A DNA stretch of 64,000 nt from an uncultured Clostridiaceae bacterium (GCA_947647275.1 CANSJQ010000001.1:1-64000); one strand, 5' to 3'. Shown: positions 30,926 through 41,863, numbered from the stretch's first letter. Translations and numbers: made by a program. The notes: generated by a model from the sequence alone, not told the origin.

Positions 30926-32645
30926 ATGAAATTACAACATTTAGCCATAATATTTATAATTATAATATTACCAATATCGTTAGTAATAGGCGAATACATA
31001 CAAACGCAAATAGACACCATATATTTACAAACACGGATACAATAAAAAGCTTCAAGATGCAACACATGATGCAATAAAGGCATTTCAACTAAATACTGTA
31101 AATAATAAATATTCAAGTATTAGTGACTCAAAAATAAGAGACATAGAAGCATCAGTAGCAACATTTTATAATTCACTAGGAACTTCAATGGGAGCAAGCG
31201 GATATGACCAAGACACCCTAAAAGAATATATACCAGCAATGTTATATACAATGTATGATGGATATTATATATATGGAAAATATTTTAATTATACAATAAA
31301 TCAATATCAATATGGTTTAAAACCATACATATATTACTCATGCAGATATATATATGGAAATAATTATGACTTTGTAGTAAATTACACCTTAGATAATAGT
31401 ATAACAATATATGGTAAAATAAATGGAAAATATGTAACAGACTCAGGATATGTAATAAATCCAAATTTAGTAGGAAGTGTAGAAAACATAGTATCTTATG
31501 TAAAAGGTACATATAGAAAAGACTACCCTACAAAAATATCATATGATGGTGTAAATATAGAAAAAGAAATATTAACTGAACAATTAGTAGTAATTGCTGA
31601 AAATGGTGTAGCTATAAACCCTACAAGCTATGAATATGTAAAATATAATAATCAAAAAATATATAAAGAAAATGGAGAAAATAGATATTTTTATTATAAA
31701 AATAATACAAAGGAATATTTATCTGATGAAGGTAAAGTATTAAGAGATGATGAAATAACAGAACTTAGATATGTACAAACAATGACAGAAAATGGACACT
31801 TATATAGTAATAGTGCAGTACAATATTATAAAGAGGCAAAGGATTTTTCAGAAAGATTAAAACAATATGGATTAAATAAAATAACACAAGAAAATGCAGT
31901 AGATAATAATGGAAATAAAATAACAGATTTTGCTACAAATACAGAAAACGCAAATATATTTGAGTTTAATAAAAACAATGACCCATTACTTGAAGGTTCA
32001 AGCTTTAACGAGCATAGAATGAGTGTAATAAGGAAAAGTATTGAAACAAATTTATCTACAGCAATAGCAAACTACAATGCAGGTTCAAGCTCAATGTATG
32101 AATTCCAAATGCCAATATTTACCGATAACGACTGGGATAAAATATTAAATAACATATCATTATCTGTATTTATGCAAGGAATACCAATAAAAGCGAAATA
32201 CTTTAACAGTTATTGTATAGTAACAAATAATAAAAATGAAGAAGTAGTAACTCAAAATTCAATATATGTATTATCAAGAAAAAATAATGTAATAGAAGTA
32301 CATATGCCAGGTTGTACAGAATTAATAGATAATAGCGATTATGAAATAATAGGAGCATATAACATAATAGATTTTGAAAGGCAAACAGTAGTAATAAGTC
32401 AGGGAGATGAAAGATATTATTATCCACAATATGCTAGTAAATGTTATAATTGTATAGTAAATGCAGCACAAACTTATGATATAAATGGAATAATATCAAA
32501 TAACCTACAAAAATTTGATGTAAAATCAAACCAATATCAAAAATACAATAAAGATATAACACTATTGCGAAAAACATACTTAACAGCACTAGCAAGAGAA
32601 CGTTATGACTTATATAGAACAAATGGATATTTTATAAATAATTAA
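30926..32645 (+). CDS. large membrane-anchored filament-locus protein; needs +1 shift at CGG 31034-31036
   Basis: MKLQHLAIIFIIIILPISLVIGEYIQTQIDTIYLQT-[C]-GYNKKLQDATHDAIKAFQLNTVNNKYSSISDSKIRDIEASVATFYNSLGTSMGASGYDQD...; zero frame stops 3 codons after CGG. Confidence 0.75.
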
Positions 32646-32660
32646 ACAAATAATTATACA

Positions 32661-32744
32661 AAAATAAGTTAAAATTAACGGGATAAATTGAATCTACTTT
32701 TTAAAAAGTGAATTCAATTTACCCCGTTAATTTTAACTTATTTT
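32661..32744. terminator. long bidirectional stem-loop between convergent genes
   Basis: aaaataagttaaaattaacggg(g)taaattgaat / attcaatttaccccgttaattttaacttatttt. Confidence 0.8.
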
Positions 32745-32988
32745 ATTGCATAGCAAATTTTTGCTTCACAGTATCAATTTTAGTTTGTTCAGCAATTTCA
32801 GTTTTATACCAACCTTTTTCAGCCATTAAATTATATATTTTATTTTGAATATCTAATGATTTATTTAATGCTTCTTTAAAAGCACAATGCACTTCAGCAG
32901 TAGTAGATTCAATTGTTCCATGAAGATATAAATCACATACGCCTTTAATAATTAATAATTCTTTTTCCATTAAATCCTTATCTTCCAT
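32743..32988 (-). CDS. spore coat protein-like (CotF family-like)
   Basis: MEDKDLMEKELLIIKGVCDLYLHGTIESTTAEVHCAFKEALNKSLDIQNKIYNLMAEKGWYKTE. Confidence 0.7.
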   Translation of the reverse strand: MEDKDLMEKELLIIKGVCDLYLHGTIESTTAEVHCAFKEALNKSLDIQNKIYNLMAEKGWYKTEIAEQTKIDTVKQKFAMQ

Positions 32989-32998
32989 AAATAGCCTC

Positions 32999-33184
32999 CT
33001 ATAATAAATTTAAAAATTTGTTAAATAACTCTGTGTGTTCTTTTTCTAAATCTTTCATATAATTAGAAAGATTTACATCTGTTAATTGATTAGCTGTTTT
33101 CATGCTACATGATTTCATAAAAACTTCATGTCCTAAAGCATCTTCAACATATAAAAGTTCTTTATTTGTCATTATAATCACCAC
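32999..33184 (-). CDS. small spore coat-associated protein
   Basis: MTNKELLYVEDALGHEVFMKSCSMKTANQLTDVNLSNYMKDLEKEHTELFNKFLNLL; adjacent to the CotF-like gene. Confidence 0.55.
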   Translation of the reverse strand: MVIIMTNKELLYVEDALGHEVFMKSCSMKTANQLTDVNLSNYMKDLEKEHTELFNKFLNLL

Positions 33185-33297
33185 CTAATATTATAATTAG
33201 CAAAATTTATAAATATATACAAAAATAGCAAGTTATTTATGTTTTATCTAAATAACTTGCTATTTCTAAATTAAATAGAAGAAAATATAATTAGCTA

Positions 33298-33471
33298 TTA
33301 CTCATTTTCATATAATTCTTCCACAAAAACGTCTTTTTCATTCTCACCATCTAAAAAACCAACTCTAGCAATATTATTATTTAATTCTTGAATCCAAACA
33401 GGCCTATCATCATAATATATATCTAAAATTTCTTTGTTTCTTATAATTTGGTTTACTCTTTCAATATTCAT
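33298..33471 (-). CDS. sspH: H-type small acid-soluble spore protein (57 aa, below ORF-track cutoff)
   Basis: MNIERVNQIIRNKEILDIYYDDRPVWIQELNNNIARVGFLDGENEKDVFVEELYENE; matches the SspH layout (MNIxRAxEI...VxYxGxPVxIQ...A.V). Confidence 0.85.
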   Translation of the reverse strand: MNIERVNQIIRNKEILDIYYDDRPVWIQELNNNIARVGFLDGENEKDVFVEELYENE

Positions 33472-33636
33472 ATAAAACCTCCATAAATTTATTTTACTAA
33501 AATTATATACAAGCTATTATTAAATATTCATAAAAAGTTGAAAATTATGTAAAAACATAATATAATAAACAAAAAATATATATAAGTATTAAGATATTTA
33601 ATTGAAAAAAATGGTATTAAATAGGGAGAATTATTT

Positions 33637-34734
33637 ATGAACAATAAAAATATAACGATAGTAATAGATGGGCAAGCTGGGAGTTGCGGAAAAGGGAAAA
33701 TTTGTGGGTATTTAGCTAAAAAGGATTATTTTGCTATATCTACAAATAATTGGTCTAGTAATGCAGGTCATACTTATGTAAGTGATAATGGCAAAAAAAT
33801 TATAGTTAGCCATATACCTATGGCAATGTTAAGAAAAAATTGTAAATTAGTTTTAAATGCAGGGTGCATTATTACACCAGAAATATTATTTGAAGAAATA
33901 AGAAAATATAAAGATATTATTGGGGAAAGAAAAATATACATTAATCCAAGAGCAATGATTATTCTAGAAAAACATCGAGAAGAAGAAAAAAGAATAATTA
34001 AAAGTGGGTCAACATATAAAGGGTGTGGTGCAGCACAAGCTGAAAAAATTATAAGAAAACCAGGTATTATTTTAGTTAAGGATTATATAAACAATATACC
34101 AAGCGATTTAAAAAATAATATTGAAATAATAGATACTGCCAAAATGATAAATGAATGTAAGGCTCCTATTTTAATAGAAGGAGCACAAGGACAAGATTTA
34201 GATATAAATTATGGACTTGATTATCCAAATGTAACCAGTAGAATGTGTAGTGCAAGTCAATTAATAGCAGACAGTGGATGTAGCCCATTTAAAGTAAAAG
34301 ATATTTATATGATTATAAGACCATATCCTATAAGAATAAGTAACAAAACTAATATCGGTGAGGATATTTATAGTGGTGACTATGCAGAAAGTAAGGAAAT
34401 TACATGGGAAGAAATTAAGAAAAGATGTGGGTGTGATATTGATTTAAAAGAATATACAACTGTAACAAAAAAAGTAAGAAGAGTTTTTGAAATGAATTGG
34501 GAAAGATTAAAATACAATGTTATGATTAATAGACCAACTCAAATAGTTTTAAATTTTGCACAATATATTGACTGGAAAGCATATAAATGCAAAGATTATA
34601 ACTTGCTTCCACAAAAAGTAATTGAATTTGTAAACAAGATAGAACGAGAAACTAATACTCCAGTTACATTAATAGGAACAGGTGAGTGTGAAAGTGACAT
34701 TATAGATTTAAGAAAAATGAAATTAAATAATTAA
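33637..34734 (+). CDS. adenylosuccinate synthetase superfamily protein, PurZ-like (GDEGKGK replaced by GSCGKGK)
   Basis: VIDGQAGSCGKGKICGYLA; NNWSSNAGHTYV; GSTYKGCGAAQAEK; LIEGAQGQDLDINYGLDYPNVTS; 365 aa. Confidence 0.8.
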   Translation: MNNKNITIVIDGQAGSCGKGKICGYLAKKDYFAISTNNWSSNAGHTYVSDNGKKIIVSHIPMAMLRKNCKLVLNAGCIITPEILFEEIRKYKDIIGERKIYINPRAMIILEKHREEEKRIIKSGSTYKGCGAAQAEKIIRKPGIILVKDYINNIPSDLKNNIEIIDTAKMINECKAPILIEGAQGQDLDINYGLDYPNVTSRMCSASQLIADSGCSPFKVKDIYMIIRPYPIRISNKTNIGEDIYSGDYAESKEITWEEIKKRCGCDIDLKEYTTVTKKVRRVFEMNWERLKYNVMINRPTQIVLNFAQYIDWKAYKCKDYNLLPQKVIEFVNKIERETNTPVTLIGTGECESDIIDLRKMKLNN

Positions 34735-34810
34735 CTAATATAATAGTAATCTTGATATTAACCTTAATTTTATGTTATAATTTGAAAAGTATAAAAGCAA
34801 GGAGATAAAA

Positions 34811-35221
34811 ATGAAAAAATTAAATGTAATATTAGTTTATAATAAAGAAAATACAAAAATACTTATGTGCAAAAGAGAAAAAGAGCCATATAAGGGAAAG
34901 TTTAATTTAGTAGGTGGTAAAGTAGAACAAGATGAAGATGAATTACATGCAGCATATAGAGAGTTACAAGAAGAAACAGGCATAACAAATAACGATATTA
35001 AATTAACACATATTATGAATTTTCAATATGAGATGTCAGACATGGAGTTAGAGGTTTATACAGGAATACTAAATAAAGATGTAATTTTACAAGAAGAAGT
35101 AAACAAACTTTATTGGATAGATAAGAACGAAAACTTTTTTGATATAAATAAATATGCTGGAGAAGGTAATATAGGACATATGTTACATCAAGCAGAATTA
35201 TATAAAGATAAATTATTTTAA
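34811..35221 (+). CDS. NUDIX hydrolase (MutT-like)
   Basis: FNLVGGKVEQDEDELHAAYRELQEETGI (Nudix box). Confidence 0.92.
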   Translation: MKKLNVILVYNKENTKILMCKREKEPYKGKFNLVGGKVEQDEDELHAAYRELQEETGITNNDIKLTHIMNFQYEMSDMELEVYTGILNKDVILQEEVNKLYWIDKNENFFDINKYAGEGNIGHMLHQAELYKDKLF

Positions 35222-35255
35222 ATATAAAAATTAAATTAGAAAGAGGAATAAACAT

Positions 35256-36029
35256 ATGAAAGTATTAGCCATAGGAGACTTAGTAGGAGAAAGTGGAGTA
35301 AAAAAATTAAGGGAAGTTTTACCTAATTTTAGAAAAGAAAATAATATAGATTTCGTAATAGTAAATGCAGAAAATTCAGCAGGTGGAATGGGAATTACAA
35401 CGCAAATATTTAATAACTTAAAAGCATTAAATATTGATTGTATAACAATGGGAAATCATACTTGGGGGAAAAAAGATATATTTACATTTATAGATGATGA
35501 TAAGCTTTTAAGACCAGCTAATTATTCAAGAGGAGTAGTAGGAAAAGGCTATAATATATATGAATGTAAAAATAAAAAAATATGTGTTATAAATTTAATA
35601 GGTAGAACAGAAATGGGAGTACAATCAGATAACCCATTTACAAAAGCAGATGACATTATAAAAGAAGTACAAGGTAAAGCAGATATAATAATAATAGATT
35701 TCCATGCAGAAGCATCAGCAGAAAAAATAGCAATGAAATATTATTTAGATGGTAGAGTAACTGCCATTTTTGGAACACATACACATGTGCAAACTGCAGA
35801 TGAAGAAATAACAAATAAAGGAACAGGGTTTATTTCAGACATTGGAATGACAGGTCCTATAAATTCAGTAATAGGAATGGATATAGAAGCATCAGTAAAA
35901 AGATTTGTAACATCACTTCCAGAAAGATACAAATTGGCAGAAGGAAATTGTATGTTTAATGGTTGTATTTTTGATATAAATGATGAAGAATGTCGAGTAA
36001 CATCTATACAAAGAGTCAATATAAAATAA
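35256..36029 (+). CDS. ymdB: YmdB-family metallophosphoesterase
   Basis: MKVLAIGDLVGESGVKKL...VNAENSAGGMGIT...TMGNHTWGKKDI...DFHAEASAEKIAMKYYLDGRVTAIFGTHTHVQTADE. Confidence 0.95.
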   Translation: MKVLAIGDLVGESGVKKLREVLPNFRKENNIDFVIVNAENSAGGMGITTQIFNNLKALNIDCITMGNHTWGKKDIFTFIDDDKLLRPANYSRGVVGKGYNIYECKNKKICVINLIGRTEMGVQSDNPFTKADDIIKEVQGKADIIIIDFHAEASAEKIAMKYYLDGRVTAIFGTHTHVQTADEEITNKGTGFISDIGMTGPINSVIGMDIEASVKRFVTSLPERYKLAEGNCMFNGCIFDINDEECRVTSIQRVNIK

Positions 36030-36159
36030 ATGACGAAAAAAGTAAAAAAACGGCGAAAAGTTTTCCATATTTTTCCAAAAAAAGACTAGACATTTTATTT
36101 TCTTTGTATTATAAATATATATGTAATTCAAATAAAAATAAAATTATAGGAGGCAAAAA

Positions 36160-36423
36160 ATGGAAGTTTTAAAAATTTCATCAAAATCTAATCCTAATTC
36201 AGTTGCAGGAGCAATAGCAGGGTTAGTAAAAGAAGAAAACAAAGCAGAAATGCAAGCAATCGGAGCAGGAGCTCTAAATCAAGCAGTAAAAGCAGTAGCA
36301 ATAGCAAGAGGATTCGTAGCGCCAGCAGGTGTAGACTTAGTTTGTATACCAGCATTTGCAGAAGTAGAAGTTGAAGGAGAAGACAGAACAGGTATTAGAA
36401 TTATAGTGGAATCTAGAAAATAA
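36160..36423 (+). CDS. spoVS: stage V sporulation protein S
   Basis: MEVLKISSKSNPNSVAGAIAGLVKEENKAEMQAIGAGALNQAVKAVAIARGFVAPAGVDLVCIPAFAEVEVEGEDRTGIRIIVESR. Confidence 0.97.
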   Translation: MEVLKISSKSNPNSVAGAIAGLVKEENKAEMQAIGAGALNQAVKAVAIARGFVAPAGVDLVCIPAFAEVEVEGEDRTGIRIIVESRK

Positions 36424-36598
36424 AAAATATAATGGTCGCCATTTTTGGCGACCTAGAATAATAATTTTTAAATCATTTGTAAATTTTAAAATCTTAAAAA
36501 AAATCCAATAATATCAAATAAAAAACTTGAAAAAAAATAAAAAATCTTATATTATAAGAAAAGATTAATTCTAGAAATATAAAATAAGGAGATTAATT

Positions 36599-38185
36599 AT
36601 GAAATCAAATTTCTTTAAATATATTTTTATAATATTTGCAATATGCATTATAATATATTCAGTTTATGCAATATATTTTAAAGAAAAAGACAATACCAAT
36701 GAAAATGTACAAGCTACTGAACAAGAAATAGTAGAGAAGAAAGATATAAGACTTGGAATATCAAATTTTGATAATATAAATCCATTAATATCAAATAATA
36801 AAGAAGTTTTAAATATAGATAAGCTAATATTTGAGCCATTACTAAATATAACAAAAGATTATAAAATAGAGATGTGCTTAGCAACAGAATGTTCAAAAAC
36901 TTCAGAAACATCATATATAGTAAAAATAGATAATAATAAAAAATGGCAAGATGGCTCATCTTTTACAGCAAAAGATATACAATTTACAATAGATAGATTA
37001 AAAGAAGGAACATCAGTATATGCATATAATGTTCAAAAAATATCAAGTGTAGAAATAATAGATAGTAGTACAATAAAAATAAATTTAAGTGAAGAAGTAC
37101 CATTTTTTGAATATAACTTAACCTTCCCAATATTACCAAATAACTATTATATAGGAGAAGACTTCTATACATCAACAAAAGCGCCAATAGGAACAGGAAT
37201 GTATAAAATTTCTTCAATAGATAGTAGCAATATTAAATTAGAAAAAAATGAAAAATGGTGGAATAAAGAAAATGAAAATGCAAAAATACAAACAATTGAT
37301 ATAAAAATATTTTCAGAGATAGGTGAGATATATAATAGCTTCAAATTAGGAAATATAGATATATTTACAACATCAAATTACGATTTAGAAAATTATATTG
37401 GAACAATAGGATATGCAAAAACGGAATTTAAAGGAAGAGAATTTGACTATTTAGCATTTAATTGTGAAGATAGTATATTAAAAAATATACAGGTAAGAAA
37501 AGCAATAGGGTATAGCATAGACAAAACGAATATTACTTCCACAATTTTTAATAATAATTGTTATATATCAGACTTTACTTTAGACTATGGAAATTATTTA
37601 TATACAAATAATAATTTAAGTTCAGGTTATAATACTGAGCAAGCAAAAAAAGTATTACAAGAAGATGGTTGGCAATATAAAAACAATAAATGGCAAAAAA
37701 CTGAAAATTATAAAACAAGCAGGATAAATTTAAATTTAACAGTAAATAGAGATGATACAAATAGAGTAGCAGTAGCAGAAAATATAAAAGCTCAGCTTGC
37801 ACAAATAGGAATAAATGTAACAATAAATAAAGTATCCACAAGTCAGTATAATAATATTTTACAAAATAAAAATTACCAAATGATATTAACAGGAGTATAT
37901 AATTCATATAGTCCAGATGTAGAAACATTTTTAGGACAAAATAACTTACAAAATTATAAAAATGATGAGTTAAATACAATTTTATCAGATGTAAAAAATA
38001 TAAAAGAAGAGAATTTGTTAAAAGAAAAATACAATAAAATTGTAGAAATATATAATAATGAACTACCATTTTTAAGCTTATATAGAAGCAAATCAACTGT
38101 AATAAGAAGTCAAAAGTTAGCAGGAGAATTAACACCAAATAACTACTTTAGCTATTATAATTTTTATACATGGAGCAGAATGTAG
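36599..38185 (+). CDS. ABC transporter substrate-binding protein, family 5
   Basis: Signal/TM; WQDGSSFTAKDIQFTIDRLKEG...APIGTGMYKI...IQVRKAIGYSIDK. Confidence 0.9.
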   Translation: MKSNFFKYIFIIFAICIIIYSVYAIYFKEKDNTNENVQATEQEIVEKKDIRLGISNFDNINPLISNNKEVLNIDKLIFEPLLNITKDYKIEMCLATECSKTSETSYIVKIDNNKKWQDGSSFTAKDIQFTIDRLKEGTSVYAYNVQKISSVEIIDSSTIKINLSEEVPFFEYNLTFPILPNNYYIGEDFYTSTKAPIGTGMYKISSIDSSNIKLEKNEKWWNKENENAKIQTIDIKIFSEIGEIYNSFKLGNIDIFTTSNYDLENYIGTIGYAKTEFKGREFDYLAFNCEDSILKNIQVRKAIGYSIDKTNITSTIFNNNCYISDFTLDYGNYLYTNNNLSSGYNTEQAKKVLQEDGWQYKNNKWQKTENYKTSRINLNLTVNRDDTNRVAVAENIKAQLAQIGINVTINKVSTSQYNNILQNKNYQMILTGVYNSYSPDVETFLGQNNLQNYKNDELNTILSDVKNIKEENLLKEKYNKIVEIYNNELPFLSLYRSKSTVIRSQKLAGELTPNNYFSYYNFYTWSRM

Positions 38186-38373
38186 GAGATACAAATAATT
38201 TATTCATACCTTAGGGGCTTAATCGGTAAGGAATACCAAATTACGCCCCTACATTTAAAAATAATTAATACAAAAAAATAAAAAATAAACAAAAAATACT
38301 TGACAAAAAAATATAATAGTATATAATAAAACAAACAAAAGTTTAGAAAACAAATATTTAGGAGGAAAAATAA

Positions 38374-39414
38374 ATGAGTAATGAAAATTCAGAAAAAATG
38401 AGAGCACTAGAAGCAGCACTAGGACAAATAGAAAAGCAATTTGGAAAAGGTTCAGTAATGAAACTAGGAGAATTCCAAGCAATGAATGTAGAAGCTATAC
38501 CAACAGGAGCATTAAGCTTAGACATTGCATTAGGAATAGGTGGAATTCCACGTGGAAGAATAATAGAAGTATATGGTCCAGAATCTTCTGGAAAAACAAC
38601 ACTTGCACTTCATATGATAGCAGAAGCACAAAAAATGGGTGGAGAAGCAGCATTCGTAGATGCAGAACACGCATTAGACCCAGTATATGCAAAACATTTA
38701 GGTGTAGATATAGATAACCTAATAGTATCACAACCAGATACAGGGGAACAAGCACTAGAAATAGCAGAAGCGCTAGTAAGAAGTGGAGCATTAGATGTAA
38801 TAGTAATAGACTCAGTAGCAGCGCTAGTTCCAAAAGCAGAAATAGATGGAGATATGGGAGACTCACACATAGGTCTTCAAGCAAGGTTAATGTCACAAGC
38901 TTTAAGAAAATTAGCAGGAGCTATAAACAAATCAAAATGCTGTATAGTATTTATTAACCAATTAAGAGAAAAAGTAGGAGTTATGTTTGGTAACCCTGAA
39001 ACAACAGCAGGAGGTAGAGCATTAAAATATTATGCATCAGTACGTTTAGACATAAGAAAAGTAGAAAATATAAAACAAGATGGAGAAGTAGTAGGAAATA
39101 GAGCAAGAGTAAAAGTAGTAAAAAATAAAGTAGCACCACCATTTAGAGAAGCAGAATTTGATATAGTATATGGAAAAGGAATATCAAAAGAAGGAAATAT
39201 ACTAGATATAGCAGTAAACTTAGATATAGTAGAAAAAAGTGGTTCATGGTTCAGCTATAATGGAGATAGAATAGGACAAGGAAGAGAAAACGTAAAAAAA
39301 TACCTAATAGATAATCCAGAAATGTCAAAAGAGATAGAAGAAAAAATAAGAACAAAATTCTCAGAAGCTTTTGAAAAAAGCTTAGGTGATGAAGAGCTAG
39401 AAGAAGACGAATAA
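38374..39414 (+). CDS. recA: recombinase RecA
   Basis: [19 protein letters not shown]...[26 protein letters not shown]...[37 protein letters not shown]. Confidence 0.99.
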   Translation: MSNENSEKMRALEAALGQIEKQFGKGSVMKLGEFQAMNVEAIPTGALSLDIALGIGGIPRGRIIEVYGPESSGKTTLALHMIAEAQKMGGEAAFVDAEHALDPVYAKHLGVDIDNLIVSQPDTGEQALEIAEALVRSGALDVIVIDSVAALVPKAEIDGDMGDSHIGLQARLMSQALRKLAGAINKSKCCIVFINQLREKVGVMFGNPETTAGGRALKYYASVRLDIRKVENIKQDGEVVGNRARVKVVKNKVAPPFREAEFDIVYGKGISKEGNILDIAVNLDIVEKSGSWFSYNGDRIGQGRENVKKYLIDNPEMSKEIEEKIRTKFSEAFEKSLGDEELEEDE

Positions 39415-39417
39415 GAA

Positions 39418-39467
39418 TAAAAAATAAAATGTGATTTACAAAAGTAAATCACATTTTATTTTTTATT
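39418..39467. terminator. bidirectional terminator between recA and pepV-like gene
   Basis: aaaaaataaaatgtgatttacaaaagtaaatcacattttattttttatt. Confidence 0.85.
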
Positions 39468-40869
39468 CTAATAATTTATATAAAGCATTAGCATATATAT
39501 TGGTTGCTAAAAGCAATTTATCAATTTCTATAAATTCATCTACTTTATGACACATATCTTCATCTCCTGGGAAATTCATTCCAAAAGAAACACAATTATC
39601 AAAAGCTCTAGCATATGTAGCTCCGCCAATAGCAATAGGCTCAAGCTTAGTACTACATACTTTATTAAAAATGTCACACAAAGTAGTTATTAAATTGTTA
39701 TTTTTATCAACATATAAAGGCTCTTGTCTACCAATAACCTCAATGCTAAAATTACCAAAATATTTGTAAAAAATATTTATAATATCATCCATAGAAGTAT
39801 GAATAGGGATTCTTAAATTAATACCAATGTTAATTTTGTTATCTTTAATATAAAGTTTAGAAGTATTTAAAGTTAAAGTACCAGACTCATCCTTAATATT
39901 TATTTTCATATTGCTTCCAGAATAATCATCCCCAATATATTTGCAAAATGTGGATAGTATAGGTATAGAAAGATTAACTTTAACAAATAAATCATTTAGA
40001 ACAGTTAATAATTTTGTAATAGCATTTACACCAAGTTCAGGGTGAGCACTATGACTAGCTTTACCATAAGAAGTTAGCTTTATATTATTCTCATCAATTT
40101 TATAAATATCAATTTCATATGAGTATTTGGTAATAATATCTTTTAAAATTGATATTATATATTCTGCTTTAAAGCTTTTATTTATTTTTAAAATGCTACT
40201 AGCAAGTTTAGGGACTACATTAATAGCGTTATTGTTACAATCTAAACTTTCAATTTCTATAGGTAAATTTTGAGGAAGTCTTGCAGAAAGTAAAAGAGAA
40301 AGGACACCTTTTTCAGCAAATATAACTGGAAAAGTTCCATCAGGGCTAAAAGAGACAGTAGGAAGTTCTTCATGTTCTTTATAATATTTAATACATTTCC
40401 AATCCTTTTCTTCATTAAGACCTACAATTAGCCTCATTCTTTTATTCATTTTTATATTATTAGCTTTACAATATTCTAAAACAGCTTTCATTGCATAAAG
40501 AGAAGCAATAACAGGTCCTTTATCATCAATAGCGCCTCTACCATAAATACAATTATTTCTAATAGTAGGAATAAAAGGCGAGTAAGTCCAATCATCATCT
40601 TTGGCAGGAACAACATCTAAGTGACCAATAATTCCAATTAACTCTTCACCTTCACCACATTCTGCATATCCACAATAACCATCAATGTTTTTTGTTTTAA
40701 AACCTAATTTTTGAGCTAAATTTAAAAAATATTTTAAAGCTTCTGAACAAGCATTACCAAAAGGAAAGTATGAACTTTCTTCAGGATCTGAAACACTAGG
40801 ATATGTAATTAAATCACAAACAGAAGCTATAATTTCATTACTGTTATTTTTAATATATTCTTTAAACAT
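39463..40869 (-). CDS. pepV: M20 dipeptidase, PepV-like
   Basis: EELIGIIGHLDVVPAKDDDWTYSPF...YGRGAIDDKGPVIASLYAMKAV...NEEKDWKCIKYY...GGATYARAFDNCVSFG. Confidence 0.92.
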   Translation of the reverse strand: MFKEYIKNNSNEIIASVCDLITYPSVSDPEESSYFPFGNACSEALKYFLNLAQKLGFKTKNIDGYCGYAECGEGEELIGIIGHLDVVPAKDDDWTYSPFIPTIRNNCIYGRGAIDDKGPVIASLYAMKAVLEYCKANNIKMNKRMRLIVGLNEEKDWKCIKYYKEHEELPTVSFSPDGTFPVIFAEKGVLSLLLSARLPQNLPIEIESLDCNNNAINVVPKLASSILKINKSFKAEYIISILKDIITKYSYEIDIYKIDENNIKLTSYGKASHSAHPELGVNAITKLLTVLNDLFVKVNLSIPILSTFCKYIGDDYSGSNMKINIKDESGTLTLNTSKLYIKDNKINIGINLRIPIHTSMDDIINIFYKYFGNFSIEVIGRQEPLYVDKNNNLITTLCDIFNKVCSTKLEPIAIGGATYARAFDNCVSFGMNFPGDEDMCHKVDEFIEIDKLLLATNIYANALYKLLE

Positions 40870-40978
40870 AAGTTCCTCCTTTATATATGTATATTATCAA
40901 ATTAAAAAAATATTACTAATATTAATAATAAGCAAAAAAAAACACCCATTAAAATTGATAAATGGGTGTAGGAGAAGA

Positions 40979-41215
40979 TTAAAGAAGTTCAGGAATTTTA
41001 GTATTTAATAATGTGCGAAGCCTAGTAATGTCGATTTCATTAAAACTTGAAAAGTCAATCATATAAATAATGAAATCGCCACGTACAAATGAAGATTTTA
41101 TGTACTCATTTCCAATTCCGACATCCTTTGAAATTTCAAAGAATTCTTTTTCTTTGCTTCTGTTTACAATCATTATATAGCTGTTTCGATTAGCATTACA
41201 TCTTACTGTTCTCAT
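40979..41215 (-). CDS. small conserved hypothetical protein
   Basis: MRTVRCNANRNSYIMIVNRSKEKEFFEISKDVGIGNEYIKSSFVRGDFIIYMIDFSSFNE...; followed by terminator acacccattaaaattgataaatgggtgt. Confidence 0.6.
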   Translation of the reverse strand: MRTVRCNANRNSYIMIVNRSKEKEFFEISKDVGIGNEYIKSSFVRGDFIIYMIDFSSFNEIDITRLRTLLNTKIPELL

Positions 41216-41351
41216 GTATAAAGTCTCCTTAGTATTATTTGATACTAATATTATACTACAAAAACATAAAAAAATCAATTTTTTACAAAAAACGCTTGTA
41301 ATTTTTACCAAAAAAGGATATAATAATATAAGTAAAACAAAATGAATTAGC

Positions 41352-41376
41352 AAGAGCGGAAGCAAATTCCGCTCTT
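41352..41376 (+). promoter_or_regulatory. leader hairpin upstream of rimP
   Basis: aagagcggaagcaaattccgctctt stem-loop just upstream of the rimP RBS. Confidence 0.6.
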
Positions 41377-41401
41377 AATTCATATTAAAGGAGGTCTTTA
41401 A

Positions 41402-41863
41402 TTGGCAAGTATTGAAGAAAGAGTTGAAGAACTAGTAAAACCAAAAGTTCAAGAATTAGGATATGAATTATATGACGTTCAATATTCAAAAGAAGGAAAA
41501 GATTATTTTTTAAGAATATTTATAGACAATAAAGAAGGAATAGACTTAAATGATTGTGAAAAAGTTAGCGATGGCATAAATGAATTACTTGATGAAGCAG
41601 ACTATATAAAAGAACAATATTTCCTAGAGGTTTCCTCACCAGGAATAGAAAGAATACTTAGAAAAGATAAACATTTAGAAGAATCTATAGGAAAAGAAAT
41701 AGAAATAAAATTATTTAAACCATTTAATGAAAGCAAAGAATGGTCAGGAACATTAGAAAAATTTGATAACGAAAAAATTACAATAAAATATATAGAAAAT
41801 GATGAAGAAATAGAAATTGATAGAAAAAATATATCACTTATGAAACAAAAATATAATTGGTAA
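41402..41863 (+). CDS. rimP: ribosome maturation factor RimP
   Basis: VEELVKPKVQELGYELYDVQYSKEGKDYFLRIFIDNKEGIDLNDCEKVS...FLEVSSPGIERIL. Confidence 0.95.
   Translation: MASIEERVEELVKPKVQELGYELYDVQYSKEGKDYFLRIFIDNKEGIDLNDCEKVSDGINELLDEADYIKEQYFLEVSSPGIERILRKDKHLEESIGKEIEIKLFKPFNESKEWSGTLEKFDNEKITIKYIENDEEIEIDRKNISLMKQKYNW

Noticed and set aside
36434-36453. ggtcgccatttttggcgacc after spoVS as a riboswitch
   Set aside because: Simple hairpin, likely a terminator or degenerate REP-like copy; no conserved aptamer features.
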